Of a stretch of 64,000 bases of DNA, positions 17,178 to 27,519 are shown piece after piece. The translations under genes and the position numbers were made by a program. Where the stretch lies: assembly GCA_964473525.1 (NCBI GenBank), contig CAYYPK010000027.1:19486-83485 (forward strand), given 5' to 3'. A model generated the notes under the pieces. The model searched no databases. It worked only from the letters and a program-made list of their open reading frames with translations, and was not told where the DNA came from. Every line of letters starts with the position of its first letter. Within the stretch, counting starts at the first letter, position 1. The DNA comes from GCA-2687025 sp964473525 (GTDB lineage: Bacteria; Poribacteria; WGA-4E; GCA-2687025).

Positions 17178-18167
17178 TCACGCCTCGTCGGCGCTCGCGA
17201 ACCAGTCCGCAGTGCGCCGCAGGCCCTCGTCTAGATCCACCGCTGGCGTCCACCGGAGCAACTCCCGAGCCTTCGAGGTGTCGGAGTAGTTGCGTTGAGC
17301 GTCCCCGAGGCGTGGTTCGGTGTAGCGCACCTTGACGCGCTCGCCGGCGCCGTTCATCACGCGGACGAGAGCGTCTGTGAGCTCGCCGATGGTGGTCTCG
17401 GAGCCGGCGGCAATCTGGAACACCTCGCCACCCACACCCTCGGCCGTCGCGGCCAGCCGGATGGCTTCGACAAGATCGTCGACGTAGATGAAGTCGCGCG
17501 TCTGAGAACCGTCGCCGTAGATTTCGAGCGTCTCGCCAGCCGCAGCCTGCCGGATAAACTTCGCGACCACACTTGTCTTGTGGCCCGAACCCGGCCCGTA
17601 GACGTTGCCAAAGCGGAGGGCGACCGTGTTGATGCCATAGGCATGGAAGTACGCCGAGCACAAGCCTTCTCCCGCGAGCTTGCTGGCGCCATACGGCGAC
17701 AGCGGGCTGGTGGGTCTGCGCTCATGCACGGGCATCTCGGAATTGCCAACCGCCGCCGAACTCGACGCGAACACAAAGCGGTCAATGCCGGCGCCTCGAG
17801 CGGCCTCGAGACAGCTCAGCGTGCCCATCACGTTGGTCTCAGTGGATTCGACCGGCTTCTCGATGGATATCGGAACGCCGGATTCCGCCGCGAGGTGCAC
17901 GACGGCGTCCGCGCCAACAACCGCCGCGGCGATGAACTCAGAGTCCAGTACGTCGCCCACGACGAGTTCGACACGGCTGAACTCGTCGTCACGCCGTGAG
18001 CTCAGTTCCTCAAGCGTGACTTCCGTCAGGGAAAGGCCCGCGTGGGCCTCCCGGGAGCCGACGCATAGGTTGTCCACGATGCGAACGGAATTGGCTTCGT
18101 CGGCGAGCAGGGCGCGCGTAAGGCGAGAACCGATGAATCCGCAGCCGCCCGTGATGACCGTCCTCAA
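17178..18167 (-). CDS. NAD-dependent epimerase/dehydratase (UDP-glucose 4-epimerase-like)
   Basis: 329 residues of extended SDR type. The NAD-binding GxxGxxG is at the extreme N-terminus (VITGGCGFIGSRLTRALL). The Ser and Tyr-x3-Lys catalytic set is visible (FVFASSSAAVG ... YGASKLAGE), as is the usual RFGNVYGPG. The enzyme should convert an NDP-sugar for the glycan cluster, for example by 4-epimerisation or dehydration. The start appears to be TTG at 18167, because the Rossmann motif begins immediately after it. The ribosome site is weak. It follows the sulfoquinovose synthase-like gene with a 54-base gap. Confidence 0.82.
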   Translation of the reverse strand: MRTVITGGCGFIGSRLTRALLADEANSVRIVDNLCVGSREAHAGLSLTEVTLEELSSRRDDEFSRVELVVGDVLDSEFIAAAVVGADAVVHLAAESGVPISIEKPVESTETNVMGTLSCLEAARGAGIDRFVFASSSAAVGNSEMPVHERRPTSPLSPYGASKLAGEGLCSAYFHAYGINTVALRFGNVYGPGSGHKTSVVAKFIRQAAAGETLEIYGDGSQTRDFIYVDDLVEAIRLAATAEGVGGEVFQIAAGSETTIGELTDALVRVMNGAGERVKVRYTEPRLGDAQRNYSDTSKARELLRWTPAVDLDEGLRRTADWFASADEA

Positions 18168-18221
18168 AGCTCACATGCCCCCGCCTATGACCCGTTCCGC
18201 GCCCCACGCCAAGGTCTACGT

Positions 18222-19415
18222 TCACGCATCCTTGGTGAGGTACGCGGACTTGCGACGGGTGCCATCCCAGCGGATGTCGGGCAGAAGCGCGTCGCTGTGC
18301 GCCTCAATGCGGCCTTTGTTGTCGATCAAGTCCTTCAGCGCCACCTTGATCTCGGCTTCCATGTCGCGCGTCGGCTCGTAGCCAAGGTCGATAAGGTGCT
18401 GCCGATCGGGATTGTAGTGGTGGACCTCGGCTTCCTTACGCGGATTCTCGATATTCCGGATCTCGACATCCAGATCGAAGCCCTCGGCAACGCCCTTGAC
18501 CTTCTGGGCCAACTCCGTGACGTTATAGACTTCCTCGAACTGGTTGAACACGCGGTACTCACCGCTTTCCGGCGGCTTCGTGATCGCGATGTGCAGGCAC
18601 TGCATGGAATCACGCAACGCGAGGAACCCCCGCTTCTGCGTGCCAGCGCCGAAGACCGTCAGCGGGTGTCCAGCGACAGACTGCGCGCAGTAGCGATTGA
18701 TCGCCGTGCCGAACGCCTGATCGAAGTCGAACCGCGTGCAGAGGCGAGGATCGTCGCCCATCTCGTCGATGCGGGTGCCGAACACGACGCCCTGCATGAT
18801 GTCCGTCGAGCGGAGACCCCAGATCTTGCAGGCGAACATGACGTTGTTCGTGTCATGCACCTTCGTCTGGTGGTACCACGAGCCGGCCTGACGTGGGAAC
18901 GGGAGCCGATCCTTGCGGCCGCGGTACTCAATCTCGAAGAAGCCCTCGGGTATGTCCACGTTAGGCGTGCCGTATTCGCCCATCGTGCCCAGCTTCACGA
19001 GGTGCGCGTCGGGGCAGATGTCCCGCATTGCGTAGAGCGTGTTGATCGTGCCGACCATGTTGTTCGTGTGGGTGAACACGCAATGCTCAACGTCGATCAT
19101 GCTGTACGGAGCACTCGGCATCTCGCCGAGGTGCACGATAGCGTCGGGCTTGAACGACTCCAGGCAGGACGCCACGAAGGAGTAGTCACAAAGGTCGCCC
19201 TCGGAGTACGCCAGCTTCTTGCCAAACGTCTCCTCATATGCAACCGCTCGTTCGGACATCGGTAGGATCGGCGTGGCGGATGTCGATCCCACCTCGTCTA
19301 CCCACTCGCGCCGCAGCAGCGCGTCAATGCCGCCTACCTCCATGCCGCGCGCGCCTAGATACTGCGCGAGGGCCCAACCGAGGTAGCCGTCGATGCCCAG
19401 GATGAAAACTCTCAC
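18222..19415 (-). CDS. UDP-sulfoquinovose synthase-like enzyme (SqdB/SQD1 family)
   Basis: 397 residues. It matches the SQD1/SqdB branch of extended SDR enzymes along its length. It shows FILGIDGYLGWALA (NAD motif), VHLGEMPSAPYSMID, LVKLGTMGEYGTP (the Thr and Glu of the active site), the Tyr-x3-Lys YHQTK, then IMQGVVFG. The family makes UDP-sulfoquinovose from UDP-glucose and sulfite. That sugar feeds the sulfolipid SQDG or sulfonated surface glycans. I place the start at GTG 19415, with GGAGG five bases upstream; a longer frame to 19511 has no such support. It is the first gene of the minus-strand cluster. No SqdX-like lipid glycosyltransferase is adjacent, so a glycan product is more likely here than sulfolipid. 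Confidence 0.85.
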   Translation of the reverse strand: MRVFILGIDGYLGWALAQYLGARGMEVGGIDALLRREWVDEVGSTSATPILPMSERAVAYEETFGKKLAYSEGDLCDYSFVASCLESFKPDAIVHLGEMPSAPYSMIDVEHCVFTHTNNMVGTINTLYAMRDICPDAHLVKLGTMGEYGTPNVDIPEGFFEIEYRGRKDRLPFPRQAGSWYHQTKVHDTNNVMFACKIWGLRSTDIMQGVVFGTRIDEMGDDPRLCTRFDFDQAFGTAINRYCAQSVAGHPLTVFGAGTQKRGFLALRDSMQCLHIAITKPPESGEYRVFNQFEEVYNVTELAQKVKGVAEGFDLDVEIRNIENPRKEAEVHHYNPDRQHLIDLGYEPTRDMEAEIKVALKDLIDNKGRIEAHSDALLPDIRWDGTRRKSAYLTKDA

Positions 19416-19619
19416 TGCGTCCTCCAGCGGGTGCCATGCTCTATCCCAAAAAAGCCGACGGTATGGTATCCGAACGCTTCGCGGCGGGACAACCCGGCCC
19501 TGGCGGCCCACTGGCCGGCGGCGGCCGGCACGGCAGGAACCCCACGCCCTTGAAGGGAGTCGCGCGTCGGGCTATTGATGATGCGTTGGGATGAGTGCGC
19601 AACCCCCTCGGTGAGACCC

Positions 19620-21696
<2,077 letters not shown>

Positions 21697-21713
<17 letters not shown>

Positions 21714-24297
21714 CGGCCGGCCCAGGCAGACGCGTCTCGGTCGACGGCGGCGGCGTCTGTACATCACCGGCATCGCGCTCGTGACGCTTTCCGCCGTCGG
21801 TGTGTGGATTGGCCTACGCGCGCATCGCGAACGGGCGCCCGAGCAGTACGTGCCGGGGCAAGAGAACGACGCGATCACCCGACGGTTGGACCTGGGCATC
21901 CCCGCCGCCGCGCCGGATCCGGTCTTCACGGACGTCACCGACGAGAGCGGGCTTGGCGGCTTCCGCGCCTTCGCCGGGCCGCGCAGCACGCAGCTGCCCG
22001 AGGACATGGGTGGCGGCGTCGCGTGGGGTGACATCGACGACGACGGCGACGAGGACATCGTGTTGGTGAGCGCCGGAGCCGCGTTAGCGGCCCCGGCGGG
22101 CGAGCGCGCCGCGTCGCGCGTCTACGTGAACCAGGGCGACGGGACGTTCACGCCGGCTCCCGACACGCCGGACATGCGCATCGTGGGTATGGGCGCCGCG
22201 TGGGGAGATGCCGACGGCGACGGCGATCTCGACCTCGTCGTGACAGGATTCAACGTCGTACATCTCTATAGAAACGAGAACGGCGCGCTGCGGCGGGACG
22301 ACTCGCTGCCCGACGTAGAGGGCTTCGCGGCCGGGCCGGCGTGGGGAGACTACGACGCCGACGGCGACCTGGATCTGTACGTATGTCGCTACGTCGCCTA
22401 TCGCCCACGAGACGGCGACACTCCGAGCGCGGCGGAACAGTACGGCACCGAGGTGCCCTTCACGCTCAACCCTTCGTCCTATCCGGCTCAATCAAACCTG
22501 CTGTTCCGCAACGATGGAGAGGCGGGATTCGTCGAAGTCGCCGAGGAGCTGGGCGTCTCGAACCCCAAGGGGCGCAGCCTGTGCGCCCTGTGGCACGACT
22601 TCGACGACGACGGGCTGCTCGACCTGTACGTCGCTAACGACATCTCGGACAACGCCTTCTATCACAACACCGGGGACGGCTTTGAGGACATTAGCCACCC
22701 CGCGTTCGTCGCGGACTACAGGGGAGCGATGGGCCTCGCCGCGGCCGACTGGAACGACGACGGCGACGACGACCTGTTCATTACGCACTGGGTCGCACAG
22801 GAGAACGCGCTGTACGACTCGCTGCGCGCAGACCTTGGGCCGCCGCCGGAGGGCGACCCGCCGGTACGATTCATGGACGCGGCCGACATCGTCGGTCTGG
22901 GTCAAGTAGCCCTCCAACGGGTGGGGTGGGGCGCGGCGTTCGCCGACTTCGACCACGACGGCAGGCAAGATCTCGTCGTGGCCAACGGAAGCACCTTCCA
23001 GACCTCCGCCGCCGGCGACGAGTCGGCGCCCAGGACGTTGCGACCGCAGGCGTCGTTCCTGTTCTGGAACCGCGACGGCGAGGCGTTCCACGACCTTACC
23101 GCGCTTGCTCCGCCGTTCGCCGAGCCCCACGTGAGCCGAGGCCTCGCCGTGGCCGACTACGACAACGACGGCGACATGGATGTCGCGCTCGTGGACCTCG
23201 ACGGCGGCGTGCGGCTGCTGCGGAACGACATTGAGAAGCGGGGAGCGTGGGTGAAGCTACGGCTGCGCGCGCGGCCCGGTGGCCGCTCCGTCGCGGGCGG
23301 CACGGGCGCGAGCCTGACGGTCTACGGTGGAGGAGTCGCGCGTCGCCGCTCCATATCGAGTGGCAGCTACCTGTCGCAGAACACTCTGACGGCGCACGTG
23401 GGCATCGGAGACGCCGTCGCCATCGACCGCGTCGAGGTGCGCTGGCGTCCTGGCGTCGAGGAGACCTACACGGGCGTAGAGCCCAACGCCGAATGGCTGC
23501 TGGTGGAAGGGGAACCGGGGCCGCTGCGGCGTTCGCCTACGGCGGCGCAGGGCCAGACGGATGGGCGTACGCTCTCGGAGCGCGAGAGGACGACGCGCTT
23601 CTGGGCGAGTCACAGGGCGGCCATGGATGCGCTGAAGGTCGACTCGGACTACGCGACGGCGATCCCGCTGTTCCGAGAGGCGTTAGGGTACAACGCCGAC
23701 CACGAGGACGCCCTATACTACCTGGGATCCAGCCTTGTAGCCGTTGGCGAAACCGACGCCGGTCTCGCGCAATTCGACCGCCTGCTGCGCGTGAATCCCA
23801 TGAGCCACCGCGCGCTCAAACGCTGGGGCGCAGTACGCGCCGCCACTGCGGTCACAACGCGCGATCTAGAGGACGCGCGCGCGATGCTGCTGCGCGCTCT
23901 TGACGTCAACCAGGAGGAGACAGGGGTGCTGCTCGCCCTGGGAGAGGTGGCGCTGCTGAGCGGCGACTACGCGGAGGCGGAGCGGCGGCTGTCCCTGGTC
24001 TGCCAGGCGAACGCCGGGTCGGTCGAGGGGTTCTTCCTGCGAGCGTACATCGCGTGGGCGCGGCAGGAGGCCACGACGGCGGAGCTGCTGTCTACAGCCG
24101 CGGCCGCGAAGGGCGCCGGTCAGTCGGCTGACAGCGCGCTGCTCGAGGGTAGTGTCGCGAAGGCGATGCACACCGATGAGACGCCGCTCGCGCTGTTCAC
24201 TGGCGCCTGGAACGGCGAGTTGGACCCAGGCGCGGCACTAACGCCGCTGCACGAGCACTTGCTCGCGTTCCGTGCTCGGCTCACTGACGCGGACTGA
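21697..24297 (+). CDS. FG-GAP/VCBS repeat, ASPIC/UnbV and TPR protein
   Basis: 866 residues from GTG 21697. An Arg-rich N-terminus and one membrane helix (about residues 21-42) anchor it, with the rest outside the cytoplasm. Seven FG-GAP/VCBS-type calcium loops follow, such as WGDIDDDGDEDIVLV, WGDYDADGDLDLYVC and VADYDNDGDMDVALVD, making a likely beta-propeller. An ASPIC/UnbV segment follows (GGTGASLTVYGGG ... SISSGSYLSQN ... VEVRWRPGVEETY). The C-terminal quarter is TPR-like helices (LFREALGYNADHEDALYYLGSSL). The 17-base overlap with the cytochrome gene implies coupled translation and probably a shared complex. Such pairs are known from other Bacteria, but the function of ASPIC/UnbV proteins is not settled. 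Confidence 0.83.
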
Positions 24298-24312
24298 CAC
24301 CACCGGGCACAT

Positions 24313-24331
24313 CGCCAATTGCTCATTGGCG
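24313..24331. terminator. Perfect hairpin between convergent genes
   Basis: CGCCAAT, a five-base loop, then ATTGGCG forms a perfect 7-bp stem. It spans the stop region of the leftward gene ending at 24323 and lies 15 bases after the rightward gene ends. Its symmetry suits a bidirectional terminator, but there is no T-run on either side, so termination is only inferred. Confidence 0.3.
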
Positions 24332-24901
24332 CCTCGCGGCTGCGTTCCGCGCCCGCCATGCCACCGCCATCGTCTCGAAGCTCTTCCAGATATCAGGACG
24401 GTCTCGCCTGCGCTCGGCGATGTACGCGCGCGCCCACTCCTCCCAGGCGGGGAACACCGCCGACCAGTAGGAATAGCAGATGTCCTCGTCGAGGATGTTC
24501 CCGTCGATCTCCATGACCATGGACTCGAACGTGTTGAGGATGGAGTCGACGTGGGCATCCATCTTAGCGACGGCGTCGCGACCGTGATGGGGCTTGTCAG
24601 CGGCCGCCGCCTCAACGTCCGCGACCAGGTCGGCATAGGTCGAGTGCGTCAGCATATCCTCGTGTGGCGAACCATCGGCGGCGTAGTGGACCCATATCTG
24701 CTTCACGCCCTCGACGTGGTTTGCCATGAACTGCCCGTGCAGCATGTCGCCAGCGAATTCATGCGTCGCCACCCGCTTGCGGCGGCGAATGTCCTCGCGG
24801 TAGTGGCTCTTGATCTCCGCCACTTCGGCCCAGGCGGCCGCCCCGGCGGCAATGGCCACGAGCAAAGTCACGATCCGGTATACGTAGTCGCTGCGGGCCA
24901 C
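24323..24901 (-). CDS. Hypothetical single-pass membrane protein
   Basis: 192 residues from GTG 24901, which has GGAGAAG well placed upstream. A longer frame reaching 25324 would add a low-complexity extension and is rejected. Residues ~9-29 form one membrane helix (IVTLLVAIAAGAAAWAEVAEI). The remainder is a soluble, mostly helical domain rich in Glu, Asp, His, Trp and Tyr (HEFAGDMLHGQFMANHVEG, YSYWSAVFPAWEEWARAYI). The shape recalls the DUF4760-like group of membrane-anchored helical proteins, but I cannot assign it firmly. It is convergent with the FG-GAP gene and divergent from the nuclease-fold gene. Confidence 0.6.
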   Translation of the reverse strand: MARSDYVYRIVTLLVAIAAGAAAWAEVAEIKSHYREDIRRRKRVATHEFAGDMLHGQFMANHVEGVKQIWVHYAADGSPHEDMLTHSTYADLVADVEAAAADKPHHGRDAVAKMDAHVDSILNTFESMVMEIDGNILDEDICYSYWSAVFPAWEEWARAYIAERRRDRPDIWKSFETMAVAWRARNAAARRQ

Positions 24902-25066
24902 TGGTTCTTCTCCGTGTCCAACGCTCGACGCGCGCGTCCACGCGGACGACCTGCGAGACAGTTGCGTGATTCTAGAAGCCGGCGCCCGCGTGAGCAAGCC
25001 CGGTTCGGGGCTTTTGCGGCCCTGCGTGGTAGGAAGAGCGTTTGGGGGCGACGGGCAGCCGCGTGG

Positions 25067-25072
25067 TATACT
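25067..25072 (+). promoter_or_regulatory. Possible -10 box (TATACT) upstream of the nuclease-fold gene
   Basis: TATACT at 25067-25072 is close to the consensus -10. The -35 region (TTGGGG-like near 25042) is poor. If it is used, transcription would begin near 25079, which excludes a start codon further upstream than 25080 and favours the ATG at 25116. Confidence 0.3.
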
Positions 25073-25115
25073 CGCGACGATGGCTCGTACCGCATCCGAC
25101 GGCGAGGTACTGCAT

Positions 25116-25874
25116 ATGCCACACACAGCACGCCAGCGGGTTCTGACCGGGTTGGGAGCCGCCGCGGTCGTATCAGCCCTTGTCGCGGCGGTTTCGCACT
25201 CCCTCACTAGCCCGGCACCCGCGTACCCGGCCGAGGACTTCTCGGAGGACGCCGAGCATCCTGTCACGCGGATCATGGCTGGCGCCACCATAGAGCTGGA
25301 CATCGGTGGAACGAGAGAGACCATCCACCTGGTCGGTGTAGACGACCAAGGCGTGCTGCCGCGCGTGGCGTCAGCCGGACGCGGCGCCGAGCACTCGGCA
25401 CGTCTGACACACGACCTCCTCCTTGGGGAGGCCGTCTATCTGCGTCGTGTTTCCACACCCGCACGTGTGGACGGCCATCTGCCCGCCTATGTGTACCGGG
25501 CGCCCGATGGGCTGTTCGTGAACCTGGAACTCATACGACAGGGCTACGCAGCTGCCGCGGGCCCGCCGCATGTCCACTCCCGTCTGTTCTCGGCGTATGA
25601 CAAGCGAGCGCGCGACGCAGCCAAGGGCATGTGGGCGCCCCGTGCCGACGCCGTGACGGCCGCTCGCGCGATGGCTCCGGGCGAGCAAGTCTCACGGCCG
25701 CCCGTCCAGCGCCCTCGTCCGCAAGCGTCTGCGGTCACTGTCTATATCACAAGGACCGGCAAGAAATACCACGCAGACGGGTGTCGGTCCCTGTCGCGCA
25801 GCAAGATTCCGTCGTCGCTGGCCGAGGCGCGGAAGACTCTCACCCCGTGCTCGGTGTGTGACCCACCGCAGTAG
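25116..25874 (+). CDS. Secreted/anchored SNase-fold protein with C-terminal Cys motif, probably catalytically altered
   Basis: 252 residues from ATG 25116, with GAGG eight bases upstream. An N-terminal hydrophobic segment (VLTGLGAAAVVSALVAAV) is a signal or anchor. A thermonuclease-like OB-fold follows (MAGATIELDIGG ... IHLVGVD ... AYVYRAPDGLFVNLELIRQGYAAA). The positions that hold the catalytic Arg, Glu and Arg in staphylococcal nuclease read His (IHLVG), Gly (VDDQG) and His (DGHLPAY) by eye alignment, so nuclease activity is doubtful. The C-terminal ~45 residues contain KYHADGCRSLSRSKIP and PCSVCDP, a small Cys-His module often seen after SNase domains, perhaps zinc- or DNA-binding. Confidence 0.75.
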   Translation: MPHTARQRVLTGLGAAAVVSALVAAVSHSLTSPAPAYPAEDFSEDAEHPVTRIMAGATIELDIGGTRETIHLVGVDDQGVLPRVASAGRGAEHSARLTHDLLLGEAVYLRRVSTPARVDGHLPAYVYRAPDGLFVNLELIRQGYAAAAGPPHVHSRLFSAYDKRARDAAKGMWAPRADAVTAARAMAPGEQVSRPPVQRPRPQASAVTVYITRTGKKYHADGCRSLSRSKIPSSLAEARKTLTPCSVCDPPQ

Positions 25875-25976
25875 ATTCACGCGGCGGCATGTCGCGCTTG
25901 CCTTCTGACCCGAAACGCCTACGCTATGGATGCGGTGCGGCCAAGCGCGCCACTACATAGTCCTAGGGAACGACAC

Positions 25977-27416
25977 ATGGCCATACTCAATCGCCGAGAG
26001 TTCCTCGCGAAGTCCGCCACCGTCGCCGCGTGCAGCGTGATTCCTGATTGGGCGTCTGGCAGTACGGCCGGCGATAGACCACGGAATGTCCTCTTCATCA
26101 CCATAGATGACCTCAGACCTGAGTTGGCGTCCTACCAGACGGACGGCATCCGCACGCCCAACATAGACCGGTTGGCCGCCAAGGGATTGCAGTTCAACGA
26201 CGCGTATTGCCAGTATCCAGTCTGCAACCCTAGCCGCTCGTCGTTCTTGACGGGTCTGCGTCCAGACGAACTTGGGATCCTGTCCAACAGGATCGCCTTG
26301 CGGCACGAGTGGCCAGATCTGGTGACGCTCCCGCAACTGTTCCGCCGCAACGGTCACTTCACTGCCGGCCTGGGCAAGCTGTTCCATCAGGGCACGGACG
26401 AAGCGGGCGAGACCACCCTCTTTCGTGACGACGCCTCTTTCGACCACTTCTACAAGGCCATGGGCAGGGAGCCGGAGATCGGGCGCAAGGGCGAGGGGCG
26501 GAAACTCGGCGATGGCACGGTAAACTGGGCTCGATGGCGCGCCGCGGAAGGTGGCGACGAAGCGCAGGCGGATGGAATGCTCGCCGCGGAAGCGGTCCGC
26601 CTCCTTGAGGAGAACCGCGACGGGCCGTTCTTCATTGGCGTGGGATTCCATAAGCCCCACGATCCCTTCGTCGCTCCGAAGGAGTACTTCGATCTCTACC
26701 CGCTGGATGAGATGGAGTTGGCCGAAGACCCGCAGGACCGAACTCCGGTGCTCAAGCATGCGTTGCCGAACGCCTACAACTTCGAGACGTTCACGGACCA
26801 GGATCGCCGGGAATTCAAGCGCGCCTATCACGCCTGCACGACCTTCGTGGATGCGCAGGTAGGGAAACTGCTCGACGCGCTGGATCGCTTGGATCTGTGG
26901 GAGGATACCGTGGTCGTACTGCTGGGAGACCACGGCTATCACCTGGGTGAGCACGGTTGGTGGAACAAGGTCACCGTGTTCGACATCGGAGCGCGCGTAC
27001 CCCTCGTGATCTGGGCGCCCAGCGCCCAAGGGATGGGCGGAAAGACGGACGCCGTCGTGGAGCTGTTGGACATCTACCCCACGCTTACCAACCTCTGTGA
27101 GGTCAAGCCGGTCCACGAGTTGGGGGGCGAGAGTCTCGGGCCGGTGTTGGCGGATCCTGCCGTTGTGTGGCAGAGGCCGGCCTTCACGCAGGTCCGGCGC
27201 GGCCCGGTGGGAATGGGATATAGCGTCCGTTACGGCGATTGGCGCCTGACGCAGTGGGGAGAGGAGGGCGCCGGAGGGCTAGAACTGTACGACGTCACAG
27301 AGGACAGAGAGGGTTACTACAACCGAGTGGATGACCAGGAACGCTCTGCCATTCGTGACCGGCTCTACACCGTTCTCCGGCAGGGATACCCCAACATCCG
27401 CCCCGGCTCACCGTAG
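25977..27416 (+). CDS. Secreted sulfatase, iduronate-2-sulfatase-like
   Basis: 479 residues from ATG 25977, preceded by AGGGAA. A Tat-like signal is present (NRREFLAKSATVAACSVI). The alkaline-phosphatase-type metal site opens with LFITIDDLRPEL. The formylglycine motif is CNPSR (Cys type), so an anaerobic or FGE-type maturase elsewhere would be needed. The C-terminal metal-binding stretch GDHGYHLGEHGWWNK is typical of iduronate-2-sulfatase-like enzymes, which remove sulfate from sulfated polysaccharides. The likely substrate is a host or environmental sulfated glycan, or the cell's own. A codon-rich plus-strand extension upstream of the chosen start lacks support. Confidence 0.88.
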   Translation: MAILNRREFLAKSATVAACSVIPDWASGSTAGDRPRNVLFITIDDLRPELASYQTDGIRTPNIDRLAAKGLQFNDAYCQYPVCNPSRSSFLTGLRPDELGILSNRIALRHEWPDLVTLPQLFRRNGHFTAGLGKLFHQGTDEAGETTLFRDDASFDHFYKAMGREPEIGRKGEGRKLGDGTVNWARWRAAEGGDEAQADGMLAAEAVRLLEENRDGPFFIGVGFHKPHDPFVAPKEYFDLYPLDEMELAEDPQDRTPVLKHALPNAYNFETFTDQDRREFKRAYHACTTFVDAQVGKLLDALDRLDLWEDTVVVLLGDHGYHLGEHGWWNKVTVFDIGARVPLVIWAPSAQGMGGKTDAVVELLDIYPTLTNLCEVKPVHELGGESLGPVLADPAVVWQRPAFTQVRRGPVGMGYSVRYGDWRLTQWGEEGAGGLELYDVTEDREGYYNRVDDQERSAIRDRLYTVLRQGYPNIRPGSP

Positions 27417-27443
27417 TCGCCAAGCGTCCGAGCTGCTCCATGA

Positions 27444-27473
27444 CTGGCGCCGCCCTGGCCAAGTGCGTATAAT
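27444..27473 (+). promoter_or_regulatory. Promoter candidate for the GAF kinase operon
   Basis: A perfect TATAAT (27468-27473) in GC-rich surroundings sits 46 bases upstream of the kinase start codon. The best -35 at 18-base spacing is only CTGGCG, so activation by a regulator is possible. Confidence 0.45.
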
Positions 27474-27519
27474 CGTCCCGACGGGAACTTCTTTGTTGCT
27501 AAGGCATAGGAGGTCGTGA

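Noticed and set aside
24902..25324. N-terminal extension of the small membrane protein ending at 24323
   Set aside because: A GTG at 24901 with a good ribosome site directly precedes the membrane helix. The extension is low-complexity and antisense to the nuclease-fold gene.
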